A stretch of DNA of 64,000 bases, taken from NCBI GenBank assembly GCA_016271365.2, contig CM057454.1:693299501-693363500 (forward strand), read 5' to 3'. The notes beneath the pieces were generated by a model, which did no database searches, was not told the DNA's origin, and saw only the letters and a list, made by a program, of their open reading frames with translations. Position 1 is the stretch's first letter, and each line of letters starts with the position of its first letter. Positions 1 to 10,254 of this stretch are shown piece by piece. A program made the translations under genes and the position numbers. Source of the DNA: Neoceratodus forsteri (taxonomy: Eukaryota > Chordata > Ceratodontiformes > Ceratodontidae).

Positions 1-772
1 GCATGGCTTGCACTGTGCCAGCATGGGTGTGTGGAACATCCCCAATGTCCAGACCCCCACACACACATGTTGAGGCCCCCCCATATGCCCTGGGGCAAGA
101 TCACCCCTTCAATCCCCTTAACCCCTAGTAGTCTGGTGGCCCCACCCCACAGGCGAGCCCCCACACACTCCTGATACCCCATGGCGACTGGCACAGCCCT
201 CTCTCCACAGGGCCAGCCAGCGATGAACTGTGCCAAGAATGCATACTGTAATAATAAGCGTCTGTGAATGATAGCAGCTGTCATTCACAAAGAGTATGTA
301 CTTACAGTATGCGATTGTGGCACAGTACAGTCGGTGGCTGGCCCTGGTGATGAGGGAGGGCTGTGCCAGTCACCAGCTCACCCCCTGGGTGGATGTGTGT
401 GTTAGGGGGCTGGCACCGCTGAAAGGGGGTGGAGGACCACTGGGCCACCAGGGTAGGTAAGGGTGTTTAATCTGGGGGGGGATCCATGGCAAAGGGGCTT
501 GGGGCTGGAGCCCACACCTTACGGGGAATGGGAGGTGGGCATGGGGGTACCATGGTGCCCCTCAGCTGCGCATCTGCTGCCTATCCTGTCCTGTGACCTG
601 CGGCACATCTGGGAACTGCGCCCTACCTTGCGCAGCTACCGCAAGTCACAGGATGCAGACCCCTGGACCCGCTCCGATACTGAATCGGGTGCACAGGCCA
701 GGTTGAAGGGATGGTCAGCGCAAGCTGCCATTGTGGCAGCTTGTGGCTGACCTTTGTGAATCCAGCCCAGTA
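1..772. mobile_element. Long palindromic (foldback) element A, left part cut off by the window edge
   Basis: The stretch folds back on itself around base 275. The left arm (about 100-270) reappears in reverse complement at about 280-480, including GGCACAGT, GGCTGGCCCTG and GAGGGCTGTGCCAGTC. The right arm ends near 772 with TTTGTGAATCCAGCCC, the inverse of the GGGCAGGATTCACAAA that opens element C at 4920. The arms carry AGTAGTCTGGTGGCCCC (about 128) and its inverse CCACTGGGCCACCAGGG (about 436), one variant of the unit motif that is tandemly repeated in elements B and D. No transposase is encoded. The open frames are by-products of GC-rich palindromic DNA. I infer a non-autonomous foldback transposon; its superfamily is unknown. 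Confidence 0.75.
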
Positions 773-1765
773 TGTCTTTTTTTTCTGTTTCCTACATCCT
801 TTGGAACTGGTCAAAAACTCTTTCTCTGTTCTACCTTAAGACTGTGGAATAGTTTCCCTTGTTCCTTACATTTTGTACCTAGTCATTCCTTGCTTAAATG
901 GTGCTTGTGTAACTATTTAATGTTCAGTTCAAGTTTATTGTATATGATTTTAAAATCTTCACAAATTTACATGAGACAGTCATAAAAACAGTTTACAGAA
1001 AAAATCTAAAACCAGTTCTTGATCAAATTCAGTAGTTTAGATGTGCAGTTACAGCAGCATATTATGACACAATGCCCCTCTCTTGTTGTGCCCATTGATA
1101 TTCTTTAGTTGCCCAATATGCACAATTTACCAAAAGAAATAGCAACACAGTGTTTCACTTGTAAACATCCATGCAATATTTTGATTGTCCATTAATGTTT
1201 TGTAAGAAATATTGGTTAAATCCCTTTTCCTCATTATCTTTTGGAAATTGCAGTGTAATACATAACTTATTATGTTTGCCTCCGCTTTGTTACTGTAGAT
1301 ATACATGTCCTATGTTTCTTTGTATCTGAGTTTTCATTGTGCTATATTGAAACTATTTAATGAGAAAAAAATGAAATGACAGTGTTACACTGAATTAAAT
1401 GTTTTAACATTTATTCTGCAATTGCTAATGCAAAATTTAAATGTGTTTAGTATATTTGTATTTATTGTTGTTTGCTATATATTTTTGTACTTTAGTTTTA
1501 ATATGTTTTTTACTTTTTATATATAAATAATAAACAGTTTACATTATAACAAAATACATAGCAAACCAGCTGCAAACTGAAAGTACATGATAGCCCTACC
1601 TCAATTCATCGGGGTAGGGGTCAGGAAAAAATATTCTACAGTACCAGTAGTGTCTTTATAGTGAAACAGCATAAAACAGCAGCAACTTTTTTGAATCAGT
1701 CTTATTAGATATTTGAATTCAACTGACCTGTGTGAGAGCAGGTTTAATTAAAAATAAACCAAAAA
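773..1765. other. AT-rich stretch with no recognisable gene or element
   Basis: This kilobase separates two palindromic elements. It is AT-rich with many stops in all frames. I see no splice-like open frame, RNA gene, or clear transposon protein. Confidence 0.5.
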
Positions 1766-3600
1766 TATAAGGTGGGGGGGGTCACAAAAGGGATGCACCC
1801 AGCACATCTGAGATACACTGGACATTCTGGTGCATTAGGTGCATCCTGGACTTGCACCTAATCGTGATTCTGATAGGGCAGTGATCTGTCAGTGCATCAT
1901 TGATGTGCTGGCACATCACAGATGTGCCTCACACCACTGATAATGGTATGTGGTGCATCTGGATGGGGCGTGCAGCGGGTGTGCCCATGCATATAGGGCC
2001 AGCCCTATTTACAACCCACCTTGGAGGCGCATCCCCAGAGAAAGTCTGAAGATGCACCTCCAAAAGATAAATCCACAAAAAGTAGACTTAAGTGGGTGTC
2101 TGCCCAAAGGCAGGCTGCCGTACTGCCAGACAGCAGCACGGCAGCCTGCCTATAACCAGTCAGTGTTCCCACCCACCCCACCCTTATCCCCATAATGCCA
2201 AATATTGCCCAGGCATCCCTGGTTGTCAAGTATCCCCCAACCATATCCTAGTAATGTCATATATAACACCAGACGTCCCTGGTAGTCAAGTGGAACCTCC
2301 CTCCACCCTACCTGACCTGATCGCATCTTGGTGTAAAACAGTATGAATCATCCCTTCTAGTCTAGTGGAACCCCACCCTGCCCCACCCTGATCACAATGA
2401 CATACAGAAATACAGGTTGTCCCTGTTGGTCCAGTGAACCCCCACAAACTCATGCCTCCCACCCACTCCCCATCCCAGCAAGTGCTGAAAGCCAGAGGGA
2501 AGCACAACCACCTGCAAACCACAGCAGCTGCCTACACGACTGTGCTCAGTGACTGACAGTGTATAGTATGCCTGTAAGCCCATTGGTAGATCCTGTTGAC
2601 CAATGGGCTTGCAGTGTGTACTGTAGCTTTCATTCACAACTTTGTGAATAACAGGTCATTCACAAAGTTGTGAATAATGCTTACAGCACAAACAGCAAGC
2701 CCATTGGTCCACAGGGTCTACCAATGGGCTTATATTTGTACTGCATGCTGTCATTCACTGACAAAACAGTTGGCAGGCAGCAGTGGCAGAATGCAGGTGG
2801 GTTGTGCTGCTCACTGGCTTTCAGCACTTGCTGGGATGGGGAGCAGTGTGGGGAGGGGGTGTCTGAGTGCTTGGGAGGGTGGGGAATCCACTGAACCACC
2901 AGGGATAACCTGTATTTCCATATGTCAGTGTGATCGGGTCAGGGCAGGGTAGGGAGGTCCACTAGACTACCAGGGATGTTTGACACTGTGTTGGATATTA
3001 AGGTGATACAGGCGGGGGGGGATCACTGGACTACCAGGGAGTCTTGGGGAGCGTGTCCATGTTTACAGGGATATGGGTGGGGAAGGGGTACCACTAGACT
3101 ACCAGGGATTTGATGTGCTTGAATACATTTACGGTGCTACAGGTGTGGGGGGGGCACCGGACTACCAGGGATTCCTGAGTTTTTTTTTATTATCTACAGG
3201 GATATGGGTGGGGACCCACTAGGCTGACAGTGGTTCATGTTTGGAACTACTGGTCACAGCCCTTGCAGGGAACCCCACACATTCTGTTGGGTGCATCCCT
3301 GTGGGCTGCATGCAAATGGGGCCATAATGACATACAAATGACCCATTCCGCCTTTGCATGCCTAATGCCCCATTTGCATATCTGGAGATGCACTGCCCCA
3401 TTGGTTCCCCAACCCGACCAGGGGGTTGCACTGGTGCATCTCATGTTGGATGCAACTGTGGTATTCACAGAGGGATGCGCCAGAAGCATCTACCGGTGCA
3501 TCTTCTGTGAAAACCATAGTTGGGGCACGGCACATTTCATTTGTGCCATCTCAACTGAGATGCACTGGGAGCATTTCATTGAGAACCCCCCCCCCCAGTC
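1766..3600. mobile_element. Long palindromic (foldback) element B
   Basis: This near-palindrome of about 1.8 kb is centred near 2654. Mirror pairs include the AAGCCCATTGG...CCAATGGGCTT hairpin on both sides of the centre (about 2578 and 2698). GGGATGGGGAG next to CAGCACTTGCTG at about 2830 mirrors CTCCCCATCCCAGCAAGTGC at about 2466. The arms carry imperfect 65-73-bp units with 'tccctggtagtcaagtgg'-type motifs at about 2206, 2277, 2349 and 2420. The inverse, 'ccactagactaccaggga', appears at about 2890, 2960, 3030, 3090 and 3155. The outer ends are G-rich and C-rich: GTGGGGGGGGTCACAAAAGG on the left and its counterpart near 3580-3600. No protein is encoded. Boundaries are good to about 20 bp and no target duplication was found. 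Confidence 0.8.
2632..2675. repeat. Nested perfect inverted repeat at the centre of element B
   Basis: ATTCACAACTTTGTGAAT (2632-2649) and ATTCACAAAGTTGTGAAT (2658-2675) are exact reverse complements separated by 8 bp. Each 18-mer is also its own small hairpin (ATTCACAA versus TTGTGAAT). The same ATTCACAAAG word forms the outer ends of elements A and C, so centre and ends share sequence. Confidence 0.9.
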
Positions 3601-3689
3601 TGTTATGCATCTTTTTTTAAGATGAGCTAATTTAAATAATCCACATTTTTTAGATCATTACTTTATTAAATTTTGCTTTTATTTTTTCT

Positions 3690-3881
3690 TTTCCAATTGT
3701 TTAACCAGGAGTAGCACACAAAGCTGAAGCTTGTTTACAGGTGCGACCTGGGGGCACACGGAAGTTAAGTGACTTACTTAGGGTCACACAGCATACAAGT
3801 GGTGGCTGTGGGATTCAAACCCAGGTCTCCAGATTTGCAGCTCAGAGCCTTAAACCACTGTGCTATACTGCCTCCCAAAAT
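3690..3881 (-). mobile_element. MIR-like tRNA-derived SINE with a LINE-derived 3' tail
   Basis: Read on the minus strand, the 5' side is AGTATAGCACAGTGGTTTAA (A-box region), followed by the B box GGGTTTGAATCCCAC. Next comes the 'tgtgtgaccctaagtaagtcacttaac' core seen in MIR/CORE-type SINEs. The tail, 'cccaggtcgcacctgtaaacaagc...ctcctggttaaacaatt', closely matches the 3' tail of the LINE fragment at 7225-7305. The element is Pol III-type and non-coding, and is an old diverged copy. Its 5' end abuts the direct repeat that flanks the next feature. Confidence 0.8.
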
Positions 3882-3901
3882 AAATATTAAATCCTTCAAA
3901 A

Positions 3902-4050
3902 CTGTGGTATTCACAGAGGGGATGTGCCGGGAGCATCTTCCAGAGCATATTCTGTGGATACTACAGTTGGGACAAGCGCATCATTTGTGCCGCCATAACT
4001 GAGATGCAGGAGCATCTCAGTTACAATGGCACAAATGAGATGCACCAAGC
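3902..4050. mobile_element. Miniature palindromic insertion related to element B, flanked by 28-bp direct repeats
   Basis: This 149-bp segment contains two hairpins: 'actgtggtattcacag...ctgtggatactacagt', and 'gcatcatttgtgccgccataactgagatgc' facing 'gcatctcagttacaatggcacaaatgagatgc'. Its sequence repeats the outer right arm of element B (about 3456-3580), including TGTGGTATTCACAGAGG. It is flanked by near-identical 28-bp direct repeats at 3874-3901 and 4051-4078 (two mismatches), each beginning CCCAAAAT and ending CTTCAAAA. These are either an unusually long target duplication or a local tandem duplication. Confidence 0.65.
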
Positions 4051-4113
4051 CCCAAAATGAATATTAAATTCTTCAAAAAGTAAATTCAATCATTTGCTAG
4101 TTACTAAACCCTA

Positions 4114-4740
4114 TTCAAAGTCTTTGGTTCAGGAAAAATCTAAGAATTACACCAGAGCTACTGTTCATGCTTTCTGCAACGTCTGCTAAGTCAAGAAGCT
4201 CTTTAGTGGGCTGAGTAAGAAAAATGATTGAATCCCATTCTTCTTCTCAAATGTTTTCATAGCGTGTTCTCAGAAATGTAGCTACCTGATCCATGACAAA
4301 ATTGTGACTTTTCCCATCTTTGAATATTTTTGCATTCACAAGACCCAATAGATGGGATTGTACTTCAGTTGCTAACACATCCTGATGATAAACAATGTTA
4401 CTGTTGTGTGCAGTAAGAAAAATCTAGAAAAACTTCTATACTAGCTAATTTTAAAATGTGCTTGTACTTAGAATGGAATTTAAAGGTAGTCAAGATGGAT
4501 GATTTACCAGTGGCTATGTATTGTTTGCCAGCAGTCATGTTAGAAGATCCCTTTGTGGTTGGCTGTGTCGGTTATTTATTTGAAACTCAGAAGACTTTTA
4601 CCACAAGGGGTGGGTTGTCAGCCAGGAGACCAAGTGCAATAATACATTTTTTTTTTACTAAATCTCTCATTGAAGAGAAATCATTATCCAGAACTTTAGG
4701 TAAATTGACAATACAGATGTTATAGAATCTCATCTGGTTT
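4114..4740 (-). pseudogene. Unidentified coding-like relic, stop- and frameshift-containing
   Basis: On the minus strand one frame (about 4410 to 4114) reads as ordinary protein with a single internal stop near 4247. It includes VYHQDVLATEVQSHLLGLVN, FVMDQVATFLRTRYENI and LTQPTKELLDLADVAESM. Upstream (about 4740 to 4420), a second frame contains KKCIIALGLLADNPPLVV and, after two stops, SILTTFKFHSKYKHILKLAS. The composition is protein-like, leucine-rich and possibly helical, unlike the surrounding shadow frames. I do not recognise the family. It may be a processed pseudogene or a transposon protein remnant. Element C begins immediately beyond its 5' side. Confidence 0.3.
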
Positions 4741-5364
4741 TCTAACACATCAGTCTTTCAGTTCAGATTATTGTACTTTCATCTTAACTGAATTCTCCAA
4801 ATTATTGGGCTTACAACCTTTTTTCTAGTATTCTGTGACATTATCAACTGTTCTATTAATCAAGCTTTTGAGGGTATTATTTAGGTCATTTTGTCAAAAA
4901 TTTGCCTTTGCATATAAGGGGCAGGATTCACAAAAAAGGGTAAAGTGCAGTGCAAAGGTTTGCATTGTTCCTTGCCATTGCCCAGGGAGCAAAAAGTGCT
5001 ATTCACAATTGGTTAGCCCACTGCCCCATCTGACTGTGAATAGCTGTAGGCGGGAGCAGTGCTAACCCAGGAAAAGCACTGGGAACCTCAGTAGCACTGC
5101 CACCCACAGACAGCCAGGTGAATGGGCTGCCAGCAATAGTGCCACCATGCTAAGTCCCCATTCACAAAAGGAGCCATGCAAATGAGCCCATTGGGCATGC
5201 AAGGCACTTGTGGCCATTCGTATGCTCATTATGGGCTAATTTGCATGCCATTAGTGTGGCATTGTGCAGCCACCCCCACCAGCCCGAGCCCCACGCAGGC
5301 GCATTCTCCCATAGTCTAGAGGTGCCACCCCCCACCCTGATCACGGACCCAAAGGTAAAAAAAT

Positions 5365-5822
5365 TTTGTTCCATAGTGAAAGTGGCCCCACCCCAATCCC
5401 CGATCACGTGACTACCCACACATTAATATAAATAAATATGTTCCATAGTGTAGTGGTCCCATCCCAGTCCCCGATTACATGAATACTCACCTGTTAATAT
5501 AAATAAACATATTCTACAGTGTAGCGGTCCCACCCAGGTCCCTGATCACATGAATAGCCACCTGTTAATATAAATAAATATTTTCCATAGTGAAGGGGTC
5601 CCACCCCAGTTCTTGAACACATAAATACCCACTCATTAATTAAAGAATCTATTTTCCATAATGTAGCGATCACACCCTGGTCTCTGATTGCCCGACCACC
5701 CACCCATAAAGTAAAGAAATATTTTTTGATAGTGTAGGGGTCTCAACCCATTCCCCAATCATACTATCACCTACCAGTGAAGCAAATAATTTGTTTTCCA
5801 TAGTGTAGTGGTCCCCTCAACC
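5365..5822. repeat. Left-arm tandem array of element C, seven ~71-bp units
   Basis: Units begin 'ttccatagtgtagtggtccc' at about 5370, 5441, 5512, 5583, 5654, 5727 and 5796. Each continues 'accccagtccccgatcacatgaatacccacc' and an AT-rich 'ttaatataaataaata' tail. The period is about 71 bp, with roughly 10-20% divergence between units. Confidence 0.85.
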
Positions 5823-6124
5823 GCCCAACCCACTCCAGTTTGCACATGCCACCCGCCCCCAGCATGACCACGGGTCTGTGAGCAACACAGCCATCCTCAC
5901 ACCTCCATGGCTGCCTAGCTGAACTGTTAATGACCGGCTTACGGTATACCTACAAGCCCATTGGCACAAACAATGGGCTTGTACTTTTATACTATAAGCT
6001 GTCATTGAGAAATTCAGTCCGTAGGCAGCTGTGGAGGTGTGAAGAGAGCTGTGCTGCTCACCAACTGGTGGCAAGCTGGGCCAGAGGGAGCCGGGTGGCA
6101 TGTGCATACCTGAGGGTGGGGGTG

Positions 6125-6545
6125 GTGGAACACTACACTATGGAAAATGATTAATTACAGGAGGGTGATTGGGTGATTTGGGACTGGGGTGGGACCACTA
6201 CAATATGGAAAGAGACTTCTTTACTTTATGGTAGGAGATCGGGTGATTGGGGACAGGACTGTGACCACTACACTATGGAAAAAGATTTCTTTACTTTATG
6301 GGTGAGCAATTGGGAATCGGGGTGGGACCGCTACACTGTGTAAAATAGCTTCTTTAATTAATGGGTGGGTATTCGTGTACTTGGGGACTGGTGTTGGATG
6401 GCTACACTATGGAATATATTTATTTATATTAATGGGTGGATATTCATGTGATTGAGGACTGGGTTGGGACCATACACTATGGAAAATGGGTGGGTATTCA
6501 AATGATCGAGGACTGGGGTGGGACCCTACACTATGGAAAACATTT
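6125..6545. repeat. Right-arm tandem array of element C, mirror image of the left array
   Basis: Units of 54-76 bp contain 'ggactggggtgggaccactacactatggaaaa' followed by 'gggtggatattcatgtgatt'. These are the reverse complement of the left-arm units and occur at about 6130, 6190, 6262, 6330, 6400, 6472 and 6526. The equal unit numbers on both sides suggest that the arms were copied together. Confidence 0.85.
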
Positions 6546-7020
6546 GTACTATATGGGTTTGGCGATGGGGGACCAGAGAGGGTGTGGGGGGCATGGTACC
6601 TCCACCAACCACTAGGGTTGTGCTGATTACTGCCATTTTTTTCAGTGGTAATTTGCTCCATGCAAGGACCTTCACAAAGGCCATTGTGTGGAGCAAATTC
6701 TTTGTGAATGGGATTGTGGGGATAGGCAGGTCCCCTGCACCTCATTTGCATTGTGGCCCCCCTCACTACTTTGCCTGGCTGGAAACCCAGTTTGTAGGGG
6801 TAAACTGTGTTTGTGCCTGGGCAAAGCTTTGCAAATCTTGCACAAAGCTTCAAATCTGCAATCATATCAGTCTATCCAGTTTACAGTCTTGATGAGTGAG
6901 TGACTGAGAGAGTCTGTGCTTTAATGGTGTACCAGGTAAAGTATAAGGGGAGGGTTAAAAGTTGTTTTGTTTCTTTCAGGTGTTGTAAAATATGACTGTG
7001 CATTTCTTTGCCTTCCATAG

Positions 7021-7136
7021 CTTGATAAGATAGGCCCAGCCACAGGAGCTAGTGTGGCAACAACCAGCAGTGTGGTCTGCCTTCTGGAAGATATTCCTCC
7101 TCCAGTGTTACCACACTCTGGGCTTGATAATACATG
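7021..7136 (+). other. Possible isolated coding exon (tentative)
   Basis: A pyrimidine-rich acceptor-like tract ending TTTGCCTTCCATAG (7007-7020) precedes an open frame of 116 bp. It reads LDKIGPATGASVATTSS, then VVCLLEDIPPPVLPHSGLDN. A plausible donor, ATG|GTGAAA, follows at 7136/7137. The peptide has no family I recognise and no neighbouring exon was found. The frame extends only two codons past the donor to a TGA. It could be a chance open frame. Confidence 0.2.
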
Positions 7137-7189
7137 GTGAAATCACTTCTTAAGTTGTCCATTTGGGGGGGGGGGACTTCTTCAGTGAG

Positions 7190-8175
7190 GTTAATAGATG
7201 CTCCTATATTTTATCCATTTTTATTTAGTTATTTATTTATTTTAAATTTGTTAACAGGGAAAGGCACACTGAGCCAAGGCTTATTGTCAGGTGCAACCTG
7301 GGGGAAGGGAAGGTGGAGAAAGCAACAGACAATAATAAAAGCAGCAGCTGAATGGAAAGACAAACAATGAGATACAGTAATAAAATAAATAATGAACAAT
7401 TTGCATGTACAGCAGTTAAACAAAATGAATCGAACCTTAGCAGTGCATAGAATCACAAACAATAACATGTAAGGATTAACATACAGTCTTCAAGGGTATC
7501 CAGAAGAAGGATAGTAGGAACAAGTGGGAGGGGGGCTGATGCTTCAGCTGGTATTTGAAGGAGTTAGGGGATGGGGAGTAATAGAGGGAGGAGGGGAGTT
7601 TGTTCCAGAGTAAGGGAAGCCTATAGGAGAGTGCAGATTGTCCAGCAGAGGCAGGCTGGTGAGGAGTGTCAAAGGTGCGATGGTCCCTAAAGCAGAGAGT
7701 GCAGGAGGCATGGGGGAGTTGGGATGAGAGGAAGGAGATGTAGAAGGGAACGGTGTTGAACCAAAATTTGGAGATGAAAGAAGTGCGATGGGCCTAGTGG
7801 TGAGATGGCAGAGGTAGAATGGATAGGGAGGAATTTAGTAAACAGTGATGTGTGTGTGGCAGAGTTAGATGCAAAACAGGAGGAGTTGAGGAGGGTATGT
7901 AGTATGCTGAGGGAAGAGGCTGGGGCAGAACTGTAGACTACGTCCATGTAGTAGAAGACAGGGAGCACCATTTTGGTAATCAGCTCCCTGCATACATGTG
8001 GAGATAGGCCGTCTTTGTGACAATAGAAGGCACCAAGACTGGGAAGGAGTTTGGTATGGATGGCATCAATGTGGGTTAAGAAGTCATGCCTACTGTCTAG
8101 CCGGACCCCCGGGTACTTGAAGGACTGAAGAACATCAAGTGGGATGCCATTCAGAGTGGTGAAGACAGGGTGGAA
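7190..8175 (-). mobile_element. Non-LTR retrotransposon 3' fragment (reverse-transcriptase C-terminus and 3' tail)
   Basis: On the minus strand, about 8160-7690 reads like the C-terminal part of a Jockey-superfamily RT ORF: NGIPLDVLQSFKYPGVRLDS, HIDAIHTKLLPSLGAFYCHK, then SPHVCRELITKMVLPVFYYM and DVVYSSAP. Near 7640-7550, LPLLWNKLPSS resembles the conserved 'LWNSLP' C-terminal motif. The 3' end (about 7305-7205) is CAGGTTGCACCTGACAATAA...TTTCCCTGTTAACAAATTT, ending in a TAAATAAA-rich tail. The piece is 5'-truncated and frameshifted. The clade is uncertain. The tail matters because the SINE at 3690-3881 shares it. Confidence 0.75.
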
Positions 8176-8799
8176 CTGTGAATCTGGTTAGTTTCTGACT
8201 GGTAACAAAGGTCATGATATCACAGAGCATAGGTCAAGAACAGGAGCTATTAAATTCAGTTAACTGTAGTTTTTAAGAGGTTTAAAAGTTTGAAGTCAAC
8301 AGTTTGAACAATCTGACTGCTACCACAGCAACCATTTTACTAATAATAATGCTGTAAAAAAACTGTTAATCCCTATGTTGTCACTTTATCGGTCCAAGTC
8401 ATTCCTCTAAAGTACCTGTAATCCAAAGTGCATTACTGGCAATGTACATTACCTGGTCACCAAATAAAAATCAGTAACTCAATCAGTCAACCAACTCCAT
8501 CAATTAACCAATTAACCATTACCTTTACAACTGAATTATTTTCAGAAATTCAACATTTTCTACTCTTAAATTCTAAGAGGTCTGATTTTGCGATTATTTA
8601 TATCAGTTAACATTGAATTGTAATATGCAAATTGGTTTTGTCTCGGTTCATCACAGTCCATTAAAGGTTCAGCAACAGCATGAATTCTCTTGTTGATGAA
8701 CAGTTCCAGAACCTGGATCATAAGCTGTGCTTGAAAACATTTGGTAAATTTTGATGAATGAAAATGAGGCTGTGTTTGTGTATTTCAGAGCAGATTTTT
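8176..8799. other. No recognisable feature
   Basis: AT-rich sequence between two LINE fragments. No open frame, repeat array or RNA signature stands out. Confidence 0.4.
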
Positions 8800-9780
8800 T
8801 GACTAGATAAGTAGGTTGGAGTAGATCAAATCAGGAGGTGGAGGAGAGGTAGGAAGTAATTAAAGATATCATTCCTGAGACAACTAAGTCATGCTTGAGA
8901 ACAATTACCAAGAGTAACAGGCACAGGAGACCAATCTGGTTCTCTAAAAAAGTCAGGGGGGCAGTGAGGGTCAAAAAAAGAGCTTCATCAGATATAAAGA
9001 GAAATAGGGAAAAGGGAATGAAGTATACACCAAGCAAAGATGAGGGAAGCCAAGAAGTCAGTCAGGCACACAAAAGCAGACAGAGAGCTGCATATTACAG
9101 AGGCAATCAAGGGAGGGGAAAACAGATTTGCAGATACTTTAGATGAAAAGGAAGATGAGAGGGGGAATTGTAAAGCAGACAGAAGGGGACAAGTTAATAG
9201 AGAAGGACTATCAGCAGGCAGACATTCTTAATAACTACTTCTGCTTTGCATTTATTGTGGAGGATAGTGGGGCCCTCTCCAAAAAGTAGCATAACAATTG
9301 CAGCAAGGGTGATTTCAGACATGAGGTAAGTGGTAATCAGAAGGGAAAGGGTCAAAAAGGGCAGCATGCCTTGAAAGAATATACCACCCCAGGACAAGAT
9401 TGATTGCACATGAAAGTGCTCAGGAAGTGGAAGTGGCAAAACCCCTGGCAGGACTGTTCAGTAGCTTACTGCAATCAAGGATAGTTCCAATAGACTGGAG
9501 GGTATGAGACATGGTTCTGCTTCACAAGGGTGGGGATATGGAGTTACTGGGTAACTACAGCCACATCAGTCTTATCTCCATTGTGGTTAAACTGATAGAT
9601 GCATTAGTCAACAATAACATAGTAGATTATCTGAAAAGAAATGGGCTTCAGGATAGTAATCAGTATTAGTTTGTGGCAGGGAGTTCTTGTCAGATCAACC
9701 TAATAGTAATTTTGATAATGTAATTAAGGCAGTAGATAAAAATAAATCAGTGGGCACACAGTACTGCAAAGCACTTAAAA
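8800..9780 (+). mobile_element. CR1-type LINE fragment (end of the endonuclease region to start of the RT)
   Basis: Translated pieces follow the same order as the CR1 at 46072-50790. They run from RHRRPIWFSKKVRGAVRVKK (linker) to 'YLNNYFCFAF'-like sequence near 9225. RT residues lie at about 9470-9720: VPIDWR, LLHKGGDMELLGNY, ISLISIVVKLIDALVNN and GSSCQINLIV. These correspond to the VPEDWR...NYRPVSLTS...HGF.GRSCQTNLIDF block of the better copy. There are many stops and frameshifts, and the fragment ends before the catalytic FADD. It is an old dead copy. Confidence 0.75.
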
Positions 9781-10254
9781 AAAACAATGAGTGAGGTACT
9801 GGTAGTGCAGAGACTCTATCCAGTATACATCACAGTTATTAGGTGTAGTTATACTACATTAATGGCCATACTGCATAGTAGTTGTGTTGCATAGATTGGA
9901 ATAATGTTGAAAAAGTCTATGGTATATTTTGTTTCACCTGTGAAGTCACCAGAGATTGATTGGAGAGACTTTGGTTTAAAATTGCATTCATAAAATAGCA
10001 CATCCAACAGAGTAGCAACCCACTAGTGAAGCACTGCAGCTTCAGGGTTGGGAACCAATGGTGTTTGTGAAGCCCAACACGTTCTGATCTTCCTGGCCCT
10101 GAGACGGAGTGCTACCAACGAACCATTAAAATATATGTTAAGTATAGGAGTTCAGGGTCTGTGAAGCTTATTTAGTAGACAAAGAAACAATTTAGGACAA
10201 ATTACACAATTCACTGTTTATAAATTTGAAACTTGAAAACTGCATTATGCAAAA
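9781..10254. other. No recognisable feature
   Basis: Mixed sequence without long frames. I see no repeat unit or transposon end here. Confidence 0.35.

Larger units (their letters stand above)
4920..6865. mobile_element. Long palindromic (foldback) element C
   Basis: This 1.9-kb near-palindrome is centred near 5975 at CAAGCCCATTGGCAC|AAACAATGGGCTTG. Around the centre, 'cacacctccatggctgcctag' mirrors 'gtaggcagctgtggaggtgtg'. The left end is GGGCAGGATTCACAAA at 4920. The right end is a decayed counterpart near 6840-6865, and 'cctgggcaaagctttgcaaatcttgcacaaag' mirrors about 4940-4990. ATTCACAAA-type words also occur internally at 5161 and 6700. The arms hold about seven tandem units each (listed separately). 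No protein is encoded, and the open frames are shadows. No clear target duplication is visible. Confidence 0.75.

Noticed and set aside
6407..6865. 152-codon minus-strand open frame in element C
   Set aside because: Its repeated peptide (HSVGSHPSPRSFEYPPI) is just the translated 70-bp array; no conserved motif.
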